From the NCBI RefSeq assembly GCF_030435705.1, contig NZ_CP129382.1:1922001-1986000 (forward strand): a stretch of DNA of 64,000 bases, given 5' to 3'. The position numbers were made by a program, and so were the translations under genes. This stretch comes from Rhizobium sp. SSA_523 (GTDB lineage: Bacteria; Pseudomonadota; Alphaproteobacteria; Rhizobiales; Rhizobiaceae). The notes under the pieces were generated by a model, which did not search any database, was not told the origin of the DNA, and worked only from the letters and a program-made list of their open reading frames with translations. Shown piece after piece: positions 28,321 to 36,972 of the stretch (the stretch's first letter is position 1; each line of letters opens with the position of its first letter).

Positions 28321-29361
28321 CTATTTTCCTCCGATCTTGTCGGAAAGGCGATCCAGCGTCCGGCGCATGGCCTTTGATTCTTCCTGCTGCGCCTCGATCC
28401 AGTCGCGCAGCATCTGCTGCTCGTTGCGCATGTTCTTCACCAGGCCCTGGATGCCTTCGGCAAGATTGCTCATCGCCGCCAGCGATTTTTCCGTCTGGCC
28501 GGCTTCAGCCTTGGTCTGGGCCGTCACCAGCTTGCGCAGCTGCTCGACAATGCGGCGAAGCTCGTCCGACGTGTGTCCGGCGGCCGGATCGACGACTGCA
28601 GCCTCGCCATCCACTTCCGTCACGGAGGAGAGCCAGTTTTCAAGTTCGGTATAGAAGCGGTTCTGCGCGCGCCCGGCCTGCAGGTCGAGAAAGCCGAGGA
28701 TGAGCGAGCCGGAGAGACCGAGAAGCGAGGAGGAAAACGCCGTTCCCATGCCGGCCAACGGCGCGGTGAGCCCGCTTTTCAGCGCCGACAGGACATCATT
28801 GCCATTGCCGGAATTCGGATCGAGCCCCTGGATCACCTCGCTGATCGAGCCGATCGTGCCGATCAGGCCCCAGAACGTGCCGAGCAGGCCGAGAAAGACG
28901 AGCAGGCCGATGAGATAGCGCGAAATATCCCGCGATTCATCCAGCCGGGTGCCGATCGAATCGAGGATGGAGCGCAGCAGCGGCGCCGAAAGCGCGACTT
29001 TCTGGCTGCGGCCGATCAGCGCCCGCATCGGGGCCAGAAGCTTCGGATCGCGGCCGACGCGATCGGCACTGCCCGCGGCGCGGAAGGAATTGAACCAGCG
29101 TACCTCCGGGATGAGGCTCATCACCTGCGTGAAGATCAGGATGATGCCGATCGCCAGAACGCCGAGGATGAGGCCGTTGAGGCCCGGATTGGTGACGAAG
29201 GCAGTGTGGGCCTGCCGGTAGAGGATCGCCACGATGAAGCCGACGATGATCAGGAAGATCACCATGGTCCAGAGGAAGGGCACCGGGTTCGAGAGCTTGT
29301 ACCCATGATTGCGGGGTGCCAATTCGGAACCGTTCACATCCCCGAGGGTATCATTCACCAT
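28321..29361 (-). CDS. MotA/TolQ/ExbB-like proton channel protein
   Basis: 346 residues. Hydrophobic helices at ~30-50, 60-80, ~150-175 and ~195-220; the last two contain FWGLIGTIGSISEVIQGLD and GLTAPLAGMGTAFSSSLLGL, the hallmark of MotA/TolQ/ExbB channels. The ~110-residue C-terminal cytoplasmic tail (ELRRIVEQLRKLVTAQTKAE to DRLSDKIGGK) is predicted helical or coiled coil. The start ATG at 29361 has GGAGGTG upstream. In MotAB, TolQR and ExbBD such proteins form a pentamer around two partner helices and convert proton flow into movement. The partner gene is the next one downstream. Confidence 0.85.
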   Translation of the reverse strand: MVNDTLGDVNGSELAPRNHGYKLSNPVPFLWTMVIFLIIVGFIVAILYRQAHTAFVTNPGLNGLILGVLAIGIILIFTQVMSLIPEVRWFNSFRAAGSADRVGRDPKLLAPMRALIGRSQKVALSAPLLRSILDSIGTRLDESRDISRYLIGLLVFLGLLGTFWGLIGTIGSISEVIQGLDPNSGNGNDVLSALKSGLTAPLAGMGTAFSSSLLGLSGSLILGFLDLQAGRAQNRFYTELENWLSSVTEVDGEAAVVDPAAGHTSDELRRIVEQLRKLVTAQTKAEAGQTEKSLAAMSNLAEGIQGLVKNMRNEQQMLRDWIEAQQEESKAMRRTLDRLSDKIGGK

Positions 29362-29622
29362 AACGCACACCACCTCCGTACCGTAAGTGGCCGGAGGCTA
29401 GTGCAAAAATGAGACGAATTGAAGTGACGCAGCGTCGGAAAGCTCCAAGTTTTCCAAGACTGTCCGCAAAAGACAGGCGCCCGCAAAGCACAGGGCAAGA
29501 ACCTGCCTCCCCCAGGCCGCCTCCCAGGGCTGGCCCTGTCCCTGGCCCTCTCCCTGCCCCTCTCCCTGCCACCAGGGGGCGGTCGGGACCTGCCGTCATG
29601 GCTTTTGCGGGATGCTGCCGGC

Positions 29623-30423
29623 TTACTGGCGCGGAATGGGCCGGTTCACCACTTCGATCAGCTGCTTGTGGATGAGTTCATTGCCGGCCGCGACGCTGCC
29701 ATGCGCGAAGATATCGGCGCCGCCCTTGATATCGCTCGCAAAGCCGCCCGCCTCGCGGATGAGGATGAGGCCCGCGGCAATATCCCAGGGCGACAGCTCG
29801 GTTTCCCAGAAGCCGTCAATGCGGCCGGCCGCCACGTAAGCGAGATCCAGCGCGGCCGCGCCGAAGCGGCGCACGCCGGCCACTTCGCCCATGACATGGC
29901 GCAGCTCCACCAGGAACTTGCCGTGATTGCCGCGGCCGAGATGCGGAACGCCGCAGCCGATGACGCAATCGGAGAGCACCCGTCTTGCCGCCACCCGCAG
30001 CCGGCGATCGTTGAGAAAGGCGCCGCCGCCGCGTTCGGCGGTGAAGAGTTCGTCGGTCGCCGGATTGAAGATGACGCCGGCAACGATCTCCCCATTGCGC
30101 TCCAGCGCCACCGACACCGCAAATTGCGGAATGCCGTGCAGGAAATTCGTGGTGCCGTCCAGCGGATCGACGATCCAGCGATGCGAGCCGTCAGTGCCCT
30201 TTTCCTCGCCGCCTTCCTCGCCCAGGAAACCGTAAGTGGGACGCGCCTTCATTAGTTCGTCATAGACGATCTTCTCTGCCTTCAGATCCGCCTGGGACAC
30301 GAAATCGCTCGGCCCCTTGACCGACACCTGCAGGTTCTGCACTTCGCCGAAATCGCGTGCGAGCGATTTGCCGGCTTTCAGCGCAGCCTGGACCATGACG
30401 TTGAGAAGGGCGGAACGGGCCAT
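29623..30423 (-). CDS. inositol monophosphatase family protein
   Basis: 266-residue Mg2+-dependent, Li+-sensitive phosphatase family. Metal-binding motifs: GEEGG (residues ~67-71), DPLDGTTNF (~88-96) and SPWDIAAG near the C-terminus. In bacteria these are usually annotated SuhB and may also act in ribosomal antitermination; some rhizobial members are inositol or histidinol phosphatases. The start at ATG 30423 (MARSALLNVMV) is the family start; the longer open frame is not supported. The 3' side has CCCTG-rich low-complexity DNA (29510-29575). Confidence 0.9.
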   Translation of the reverse strand: MARSALLNVMVQAALKAGKSLARDFGEVQNLQVSVKGPSDFVSQADLKAEKIVYDELMKARPTYGFLGEEGGEEKGTDGSHRWIVDPLDGTTNFLHGIPQFAVSVALERNGEIVAGVIFNPATDELFTAERGGGAFLNDRRLRVAARRVLSDCVIGCGVPHLGRGNHGKFLVELRHVMGEVAGVRRFGAAALDLAYVAAGRIDGFWETELSPWDIAAGLILIREAGGFASDIKGGADIFAHGSVAAGNELIHKQLIEVVNRPIPRQ

Positions 30424-30660
30424 AGGGGGAAATCCTTGGGAGGCGTCCCTGCCGTCAGGGACCGTGTGTGGCTGTTTTCTTTTGAATAGCCGCGTTCGAA
30501 AACCACAAAACACGCCGGAATTCAAGTCGCAAGCGCCTCAGGCTCTGCTGGCACTCAAGGTTTGTACCGTGGTTTGCCCCGCCAATGCTTCAGTTTTGCG
30601 GGAGCCTGACCGCCGGAATCGGCCGACCTTGGTCAGCGTCCTGCGCGGCGAACACGCCGC

Positions 30661-31935
30661 TCAGCCGCGCCGAAACCGGTTTGCCGCCTCGATCGCCTGC
30701 TTCTGCTGCTCATCCTCGATGCCGAGGTAAAAATCCTCCAGAACCGGATCCGAAAGGCCGGCGCGGCGAGACAGCACATACCATTTGGCCGCCTCGACCG
30801 GATCGGGACGGGTGCCGAGCGCATTGATATACAGGTGCGAAAGCTTGTTCTGCGCCACGACATTGCCGCGCATGGCCGCGGTGCGCATCCATTGGAAGCC
30901 CTTGTCGTAATCACGCTCGCCGGCAATGCCGTTGACATACCAGAGGCCCATATCCAGCTGGGCCGTGTCGAAGCCGGCCTTGGCGGCACGCTCCAGCCAT
31001 TCGCGGGCCCTTGCCCGCTTTTCCTCCGGCAGCGCATTGAGCGAGAGATAGAGCTGCGCCACCGCATATTGCGCATCCGAAATGCCCTGAGCGGCGGATT
31101 TCTCGTAAAACGGCAGAGCGAGTTTCAGCCCCTTCTCGCCGGGATTGTCCGATACCAGGATCTGCCCCCAGTTGAACTGCGCCGACGCATTGCCCGCCTC
31201 TGCGGCGCGGCGCATGTAATCATCGGCCTTGGCCTTGTCGCGCGGCACGAAACGCCCCTGCATCAAGATCAGCGCATAGTGGAACATGGCCGCCGGATCG
31301 CCGCGCTCTGCCGCCTGGCCATACCAGAAGGCCGCCGCCTTCGGATCATGCGGGATGCCCTGCCCGCGCGACATCATCTCGGCCACCAGCGTCTGCGCCA
31401 CGGCATCGCCCTTCTCGGCGCGCGGCAGGGCCTTTGCCAGCGCCGTCACATAAAGGCCGCGCTGATAGGCTCCATAGGCCTCGTCGATCGGCCCGTCATA
31501 AGGCTTTTCCGGCGGCAGCGGCGGGAGCGAGGTTCCCATGCGCTCCAGAAGCGTGATGCCGCTGGAAGGCTGCTCGCCCGGCCGCCCGCCCTTGCGGGAC
31601 GGATCCTGCCCGCCTCCCAGCTGATTACCCGTCTGATTTCCTGTCTGGCTTTCCGTTTGGCTGCCGGGCTTGTCTGACTGGTGCCCCTCCCCGGTGGCGT
31701 CCGGATCTGCCTTGTCCAACGGCGCCGGCACCTGTTCGAGCGGCCGCGTCACCGCTCGCTCGGTGGCCTTCGCAGCCGGGTCTTGCGCATCCAGGTCTTG
31801 CGCACCCGGAGTCTCCAAGCCCGGAGTCACCACCCCCGGAGTCTGGGCCAGACCGGGCCCGGCCAGACCGGGCAGGAGGCTGGCCGGCGCGGCAAGGAGG
31901 GCAGTTGCGGCGAAAAGGCGGACAATGTGCGACAT
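30661..31935 (-). CDS. exported Sel1-like repeat (TPR) protein
   Basis: 424 residues. Signal peptide IVRLFAATALLAAPASLL, a low-complexity linker (residues ~30-120, rich in PG, GNQTGNQ), then six or so Sel1 repeats, for example AFWYGQAAERGDPAAMFHYA and AAKWYVLSRRAGL. Such repeats scaffold protein contacts in the periplasm or at the cell surface; relatives in rhizobia include ExoR-type regulators, but no specific similarity was established. The ATG at 31935 is chosen for its GAAGGG site. It lies 8 bp after the stop of the ThiE-like gene and is likely co-transcribed with it. Confidence 0.82.
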   Translation of the reverse strand: MSHIVRLFAATALLAAPASLLPGLAGPGLAQTPGVVTPGLETPGAQDLDAQDPAAKATERAVTRPLEQVPAPLDKADPDATGEGHQSDKPGSQTESQTGNQTGNQLGGGQDPSRKGGRPGEQPSSGITLLERMGTSLPPLPPEKPYDGPIDEAYGAYQRGLYVTALAKALPRAEKGDAVAQTLVAEMMSRGQGIPHDPKAAAFWYGQAAERGDPAAMFHYALILMQGRFVPRDKAKADDYMRRAAEAGNASAQFNWGQILVSDNPGEKGLKLALPFYEKSAAQGISDAQYAVAQLYLSLNALPEEKRARAREWLERAAKAGFDTAQLDMGLWYVNGIAGERDYDKGFQWMRTAAMRGNVVAQNKLSHLYINALGTRPDPVEAAKWYVLSRRAGLSDPVLEDFYLGIEDEQQKQAIEAANRFRRG

Positions 31936-31943
31936 GAAACCCT

Positions 31944-32621
31944 TCAAGCGCCAAACCGTGGCGCTTTTTCGTCCAGCATCGCGTTGATTTCCGCCACGGC
32001 CGCCGCAGGCCCCGCGGGACTATCGAAAACGGCACGGCGCAGCGCCACGAATTCGGCCCCGGATTCCGCAACGGCAAGGGCGGAGGAGAGATCCGTGCCG
32101 CCCATCACGACGCAGGGGATTTCTACCAGCGATGCCCACCATTCGCCCAGCGCCAGGTTCTTCGGATGCGCTTCCGGCTTGATGTCTCCGTTGAGCTTGC
32201 CGAAAAAGATGTAATCCGGCCGCGCCTCGCCCACTTCCAGCGCGCTGTGCCGATCCGTGGCCTGGCCGGCGCCGACAATCATTTTCGGCGTGAATTTCTC
32301 GATCGTTTCGGCAAGCTCTTCCATGCTGCCGGTCATGTGCAGGCCATCGGCCTTCACCCGTCCGGCCACCCGGCTGTCGCCGGCAATCAGCGCGGCAGCC
32401 CCGGCCTCCTGGATGATCGGCACCAATTGCTCGGCACGGGTCTGGAAGGCCTGATCGGAGAGGTCATATTGCGGCAGGATGACGGAGGCGACGTCGCCGC
32501 CGCGCAAGGCATGCGACAGCGCTTCGGCAAGGGCTGCGTCATTCGCCCCCTCTCCCTCTCCCTCGGGCACGACCAGAACCAGGCGGCAGCGATCCTCGGC
32601 AAGTGTCATTTTCATTCCCAT
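31944..32621 (-). CDS. thiamine phosphate synthase-like (ThiE family)
   Basis: 225 residues, TIM-barrel protein of the ThiE/TenI family. The phosphate-binding end is visible (EIPCVVMGGTDLSSALAVAESGAEFVALRR), as is DSRVAGRVKADGLHMTGS. The classic ThiE motifs for HMP-PP binding are poorly preserved, so catalysis is uncertain and a regulatory or paralogous role is possible. No other thiamine gene is close. The start may be any of three in-frame ATGs at 32621, 32615 or 32609; none has a strong ribosome binding site. Confidence 0.72.
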   Translation of the reverse strand: MGMKMTLAEDRCRLVLVVPEGEGEGANDAALAEALSHALRGGDVASVILPQYDLSDQAFQTRAEQLVPIIQEAGAAALIAGDSRVAGRVKADGLHMTGSMEELAETIEKFTPKMIVGAGQATDRHSALEVGEARPDYIFFGKLNGDIKPEAHPKNLALGEWWASLVEIPCVVMGGTDLSSALAVAESGAEFVALRRAVFDSPAGPAAAVAEINAMLDEKAPRFGA

Positions 32622-32873
32622 CTGGCGGCAGGCCGCCGGCTTATTCCTATTTGGCGGCAGACGCCGGCTTTATGCGCGTCGGGCGGAATGGTGCCGGTTG
32701 GTTGCGGCACAGCCGCCCGTCACCGGCCCGCATGACGGATGCAGAAGGCGCTTTCATGGACATCATCTTACAAAAATGCGTCGGGATGCCAATGATGGGT
32801 CGTCTTCCTGCGGCAAACCCGATAGACCGGTCAAGCTTCGCGATCAACTCTCCTGCCATGTCAGACCTCGTCC

Positions 32874-33647
32874 ATGTTCGGTTTCGCCCTTCCTGACCCC
32901 GTTTTCTTCGCTGCCGCCATTCCTGCCGTCGCCCTTGTGGGCCTGTCGAAAGGCGGCCTCGGTGGCGCCTTCGCGCTGATGGGCGTGCCGCTTCTCGCCC
33001 TGGTCGTCAGCCCGATCGACGCTGCGGCGATCTTCCTGCCCATCCTGATCGTGATGGACGTGGTGGCGCTCTATGCCTGGCGCCATCATTACGACCGGAA
33101 GCTGTTCCTGATGTTCCTGCCGGGCGGCCTGCTCGGCGTCGCCTTCGGCTGGGCCACGTCGGCGCTCGTCCATCCGGATGCCCTGCGACTCGTCATCGCC
33201 GTCTCGATGATCCTGTTTGCGGCGCGTTACTACTGGCAGACCTACGGACCATCATCGGCCAGCATCGTGCCTGCCAAGCCGCCGCGCTGGCTGCCGGCCA
33301 TCGGCTGGGGAACGCTGTGCGGCTATGGCAGCTTCGTCGCCCATGCCGGCGGCCCGCCCTTCCAGATCTACGCCCTGCCGCTGAAGCTCGATCCGAAGGA
33401 TTACACCGGCGCCAGCGTCCGGTTCTTCGCGCTCATCAATGCCGTGAAGGTCATACCCTATGTCGCGCTCGGGGCGCTCGACACCCGCAATCTCGCCGCC
33501 TCCGTCACGCTCCTGCCGGTGGCGCTGGTGGCGACCATAGCCGGCGCGGCGATCGTGCGCCGCCTGAAACCGGATGTCTTCTATCCGCTCGCCTACGGGC
33601 TTGGCCTGCTCGCTTCGCTGAAACTGCTGTGGGATGTCATCGTCTGA
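32874..33647 (+). CDS. TauE/SafE family membrane permease
   Basis: 257 residues with about eight hydrophobic helices. The first repeat has the family motif VGLSKGGLGGAFALMGVPLL, and the second half has GTLCGYGSFVAHAGGPPFQIY. Members export sulfite, sulfoacetate or related organosulfur anions from the cytoplasm. The substrate cannot be inferred. It is monocistronic, followed 129 bp later by an ArsR regulator that could control it, although no operator was identified. Confidence 0.88.
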   Translation: MFGFALPDPVFFAAAIPAVALVGLSKGGLGGAFALMGVPLLALVVSPIDAAAIFLPILIVMDVVALYAWRHHYDRKLFLMFLPGGLLGVAFGWATSALVHPDALRLVIAVSMILFAARYYWQTYGPSSASIVPAKPPRWLPAIGWGTLCGYGSFVAHAGGPPFQIYALPLKLDPKDYTGASVRFFALINAVKVIPYVALGALDTRNLAASVTLLPVALVATIAGAAIVRRLKPDVFYPLAYGLGLLASLKLLWDVIV

Positions 33648-33776
33648 CAGGGACGGCTCTCGTCGGGCCCGACAGGCAAGCCTGTGCCTGATGGCCGGGT
33701 TTTGCGGAAGCTTCTCTCAGATTTTGCGCTGCACAATCCGCTTGCCCGCATGGGAAACTTGGCATAGCTTTCCTGC

Positions 33777-34040
33777 ATGGCCACAAGCGACCCTTTTGCA
33801 GCAATCGCAGACCCTCACCGGCGTCACCTGCTGGAGGAGTTGAGGCGTGGGCCGCGCACCGTCAACGAACTGGCAAAGGGCCTGCCGATCAGCCGGCCGG
33901 CGGTCTCGCAACATCTCAAAGCCCTGCTCGACAGCAATCTGGTCTCCGTCACCTCGGAAGGGACGCGACGGGTCTATGCCGTCAACGGCAAGGGCTTCAA
34001 CAGGCTGAATATCTGGCTGGACCAGTTCTGGGCGCGATAG
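33777..34040 (+). CDS. ArsR-family transcriptional regulator
   Basis: 87-residue winged-helix repressor. N-terminal FAAIADPHRRHLLEELRRGP, recognition helix ISRPAVSQHLKALLDSNLVS, and the wing VTSEGTRRVYAVNG. No cysteine pair for metal binding is present, so it is not a metal sensor of the ArsR/SmtB type. It resembles the short regulators paired with START/AHSA1-domain genes, but no such gene follows here. The effector is unknown. Confidence 0.88.
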   Translation: MATSDPFAAIADPHRRHLLEELRRGPRTVNELAKGLPISRPAVSQHLKALLDSNLVSVTSEGTRRVYAVNGKGFNRLNIWLDQFWAR

Positions 34041-34153
34041 AGCCCGGGCGAAGTTCAAAAACTCCGATAGTCGAAAGGGGCAGGCCGCCGCCCAACAAGC
34101 GACGGGATGGCGGCGACCTGCATGACGTTCATCTCATTTCGAGCATGAAAAGA

Positions 34154-34330
34154 TCAATGACGGGTGTCTTGGCGCAGCCGCTGCATTTCGTCCTTCAGAC
34201 GAAGCTTGCGGCGCTTCAGCTCCGCGATCGTGCGATCATCCGCAGATGGAGAGGCAAGCGTATCCTGGAGCTCCTCCTCAAGAGCGCCGTGCTTCTTTTC
34301 AAGCGATTCGATATGAGCCTGAATGGTCAT
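34154..34330 (-). CDS. DUF465 (YdcH-like) small protein
   Basis: 58 residues, helical hairpin. SLEKKHGALEEELQDTLASP and the conserved IAELKRRKLRLKDEMQRLR are the DUF465 signature. The ATG at 34330 has AAGGACG upstream. Function unknown. A second DUF465 gene lies about 490 bp away, divergently oriented. Confidence 0.85.
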   Translation of the reverse strand: MTIQAHIESLEKKHGALEEELQDTLASPSADDRTIAELKRRKLRLKDEMQRLRQDTRH

Positions 34331-34822
34331 GTGGCACGTCCTTCCTTGTTCTCCGGCCACCAGCTCCCCGTGAGCCGATGGCATCAGGTTTGCAACAGAA
34401 CTGTGACACGATCGCCCCGCTTTGTCGAAGGCGAAATCGTGATTTCATGACGGCAATTCGATGATCGTGATTAAATCCGCGTGAATGCCGCGTCAGCAGT
34501 GCGATACGCCTGTTTCAAGCCGCGAAAACTGGTGGAATCCGCCGGAAAAAGGCAGGATCTGTCCTCTGAGAGGCGTCTTTAACAGGCGCTGCGCCGGCGC
34601 CAACCAGACGCGAATCTCAGGATCGATGCGGTTGCCGCGCGCTCGCAAAACAGGTGGATCGCGTGAGGCCTGCCCGGTCTTTGACGGGCGGGGGCGCACG
34701 AATCAGCCGCGGGCGGTTTGCCTGTCGATTGGTTCTGGTCGTTTCAAAGGTTTGATGCTAGGAGCTTGCGTGCATTCCCCGGCGTGGACAAGACCGGAAT
34801 GAAGAGTGGGGACAAAAAGGAA
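34331..34822. other. 492-bp divergent region between two DUF465 genes
   Basis: No gene recognised. It contains a 9-bp direct repeat ATCGTGATT at 34436-34444 and 34464-34472 (28-bp spacing) and should carry both promoters. Nothing else could be assigned. Confidence 0.4.
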
Positions 34823-35026
34823 ATGGCTGATCAGGAACAGGCGGATATCCGGCTCACGCTCGCAAGGTTGCGCCAGGAGCATGAAGATTACGACGCCGCC
34901 ATCAACGCCATGATCGCAACGGGCTGCGAGGCCCTGCGCATCCAGCGTATGAAAAAGAAGAAGCTGGTCATCAAGGACAAGATGAGCCAGCTCGAAGACC
35001 AGATCATTCCCGACATCATCGCGTGA
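34823..35026 (+). CDS. DUF465 (YdcH-like) small protein
   Basis: 67 residues: [19 protein letters not shown] followed by the conserved [20 protein letters not shown] motif. The ATG at 34823 (MADQEQAD) is the likely start; an ATG at 34799 in the same frame is possible. The stop codon overlaps the open frame of purE, and the purE ribosome binding site lies directly behind it, so the two are probably translated from one mRNA. Function unknown. Confidence 0.82.
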   Translation: MADQEQADIRLTLARLRQEHEDYDAAINAMIATGCEALRIQRMKKKKLVIKDKMSQLEDQIIPDIIA

Positions 35027-35043
35027 CGACGGAGGACGAAAGC

Positions 35044-35544
35044 GTGCCGCAGGAGAGACCGCCGGTAGCCATTATCATGGGAAGCCAGTCCGACTGGGAA
35101 ACCATGAAAAATGCCGCAGACACGCTGGACTTGCTGGATGTGGGCTACGAGGCCCGGATCGTTTCCGCCCATCGCACGCCGGACCGCATGGTGGCCTTTG
35201 CCAAGGGCGCGCGCGAGGAAGGCTTCCAGATCATCATTGCCGGTGCCGGCGGTGCCGCCCATCTGCCCGGCATGGTCGCCGCCATGACGCCGCTGCCGGT
35301 CTTCGGCGTTCCCGTGCAGTCCAAGACCATGTCGGGAACCGACAGCCTGTATTCCATCGTGCAGATGCCGGCCGGCATCCCCGTCGGTACCCTGGCCATC
35401 GGCCGTGCCGGTGCGGTGAACGCCGCCCTTCTCGCCGCCGCCGTTCTGGCGCTTTCCGACGACGATCTGGCCGATCGGCTGGATGAATACCGCGCGCGGC
35501 AGACGGCCTCTGTCGCGGATTATCCTATCGACGAGGCGCCATGA
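35044..35544 (+). CDS. purE: 5-(carboxyamino)imidazole ribonucleotide mutase
   Basis: 166-residue class I PurE, which converts N5-CAIR to CAIR in de novo purine synthesis. The CO2/nucleotide-binding loop [12 protein letters not shown] and the SAHRTPDRM motif are present, followed by [12 protein letters not shown]. The start is GTG 35044, because GGAGG (35031-35035) stands 8 nt before it; the open frame extends 7 codons further upstream without a site. It overlaps purK by 4 bp. Confidence 0.94.
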   Translation: MPQERPPVAIIMGSQSDWETMKNAADTLDLLDVGYEARIVSAHRTPDRMVAFAKGAREEGFQIIIAGAGGAAHLPGMVAAMTPLPVFGVPVQSKTMSGTDSLYSIVQMPAGIPVGTLAIGRAGAVNAALLAAAVLALSDDDLADRLDEYRARQTASVADYPIDEAP

Positions 35545-36599
35545 CGCTTGAGACCATTGGAATTATCGGCGGCGGCCAGCTTGGCCGCATGCTGGCCATT
35601 GCCGCCGCAAGGCTGAATTTCCGCGCCGTGATCCTGGAACCGCAGGCCGATTGCCCGGCCGCGCAGGTGGCCAATAGCCAGATCGTCGCCGCCTATGACG
35701 ATCCGGCCGCCCTTTCGGCGCTGGCAAGCCAGTGCCGGGTCGTGACCTATGAGTTCGAAAACGTGCCGGTCGCGGCAGCCGAGCGGCTTGCCGCCCTCTG
35801 CCCGGTCTTTCCGCCGCCCAAGGCCCTCGATGTAGCTCAGGACCGCCTGACGGAAAAGCGCTTCCTCAACAGCTGCGGCATCGAGACGGCGAAGTTCCAT
35901 GCCGTCGATTCGCAACAGGACCTGGAGCAGGCGCTTGCGGATTTCGGCGGCTGCGGCGTGCTGAAGACCCGTCGTCTCGGCTATGACGGCAAGGGCCAGC
36001 AGGTCTTCCGGTCCGCAGGCGACACGCCCGCCGGCGCCTTTGCCGCCATGGGCTCCGTTCCCCTCATTCTGGAAAGCCTGGTCGAATTCGAGCGCGAGGT
36101 CTCGGTGATCGCCGCAAGAGGGCGCGATGGCGCGGTGAAGGCCTATGATCCGGCGGAGAATGTCCACCGCAACGGCATTCTTCACACCTCCACCCTTCCC
36201 GCAAGGATCGGAGAACAGACCGGCTTTGCGGCACGCGGGGCGGCAGAACGTCTGCTGGTCGCGCTGGATTATGTCGGCGTGATCGGCATGGAATTCTTCG
36301 TGATGGCCGATGGGCGTCTGATCGCCAACGAGATCGCGCCGCGGGTGCACAATTCCGGTCACTGGACGGAGGCTGCCTGCGCCATCTCGCAATTCGAACA
36401 GCATATTCGCGCCGTCGCCGGCTTGCCGCTCGGCGATCCGCATCGTCACTCCGATTGCATCATGACTAATCTCCTGGGGGACGATATCGAAGACGTACCC
36501 TTCTGGCTTGCCCGTCCAAACGCGCTTGTCCACCTCTATGGCAAGGCCGAGGCGCGTCCGGGGCGAAAAATGGGACATGTTACCGAGCTTTTGCGGTGA
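35541..36599 (+). CDS. purK: N5-carboxyaminoimidazole ribonucleotide synthase
   Basis: 352-residue ATP-grasp enzyme that carboxylates AIR with bicarbonate and ATP to give N5-CAIR, the substrate of PurE. The N-terminal [20 protein letters not shown], the ATP-grasp loop [15 protein letters not shown] and [13 protein letters not shown] near the active site are diagnostic. The start overlaps the purE stop (ATGA). A terminator follows at 36671. Confidence 0.95.
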   Translation: MTLETIGIIGGGQLGRMLAIAAARLNFRAVILEPQADCPAAQVANSQIVAAYDDPAALSALASQCRVVTYEFENVPVAAAERLAALCPVFPPPKALDVAQDRLTEKRFLNSCGIETAKFHAVDSQQDLEQALADFGGCGVLKTRRLGYDGKGQQVFRSAGDTPAGAFAAMGSVPLILESLVEFEREVSVIAARGRDGAVKAYDPAENVHRNGILHTSTLPARIGEQTGFAARGAAERLLVALDYVGVIGMEFFVMADGRLIANEIAPRVHNSGHWTEAACAISQFEQHIRAVAGLPLGDPHRHSDCIMTNLLGDDIEDVPFWLARPNALVHLYGKAEARPGRKMGHVTELLR

Positions 36600-36670
36600 A
36601 ATGGCCTGTTGCGCAGGGCTCCTGTGGTTGACAGGCCGATATCGAACCTGTATCAGCCGTGCATCCTAAG

Positions 36671-36694
36671 AGAGCGCCTCGTGCGCTCTTTTCA
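36671..36694 (+). terminator. terminator after purK
   Basis: 7-bp stem AGAGCGC / GCGCTCT with a 5-nt loop, then TTTTC. A TTGACA-N17-TATCAG promoter-like pair (36628-36656) lies just upstream, so this hairpin could also sit in the 5' leader of rpmJ. Confidence 0.65.
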
Positions 36695-36745
36695 TTGTAC
36701 AAAGACTGTGTGGCCTAAGCGCCATCGAATACGCGGATCAAAGAC

Positions 36746-36871
36746 ATGAAGATCAAGAACTCGCTCAAAGCGCTTAAGGCTCGTCATCGCGAAAACCGTC
36801 TGGTTCGCCGCAAGGGCCGCGTTTACATCATCAACAAGCAGAACCCGCGCTTCAAGGCCCGTCAGGGCTGA
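36746..36871 (+). CDS. rpmJ: 50S ribosomal protein L36
   Basis: 41 residues, [20 protein letters not shown] through [17 protein letters not shown]: the alphaproteobacterial L36 form. It has no cysteine or zinc site, like the L31 in this window. Very basic, as expected for a large-subunit protein. A strong terminator follows 66 bp after the stop. Confidence 0.93.
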   Translation: MKIKNSLKALKARHRENRLVRRKGRVYIINKQNPRFKARQG

Positions 36872-36937
36872 TCGCGTCCGGTTTTGCCGGAGCCGGATCA
36901 CGTTCCTGACAGCAGGGATTTTTCGGTTTGAGTTAGA

Positions 36938-36972
36938 GCGCATGCGGGTTATCGTCCCGCATGCGCTTTTTT
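36938..36972 (+). terminator. strong terminator of rpmJ, containing the next gene's start codon
   Basis: Perfect 11-bp stem GCGCATGCGGG / CCCGCATGCGC with loop TTATCGT, then TTTTTT. The ATG of the downstream TPR gene (36961) lies in the 3' arm, and its second to fourth codons overlap the T-run. Confidence 0.9.

Noticed and set aside
27287..29361. Zorya anti-phage system
   Set aside because: The pair has ZorA/ZorB-like features, but no ZorC, ZorD or ZorE follows and the flanking genes are ordinary. A core rhizobial pair is more likely.
31944..32621. Thiamine riboswitch near the ThiE-like gene
   Set aside because: No THI-box (CUGAGA) sequence in the expected position upstream, and no other thiamine genes nearby.
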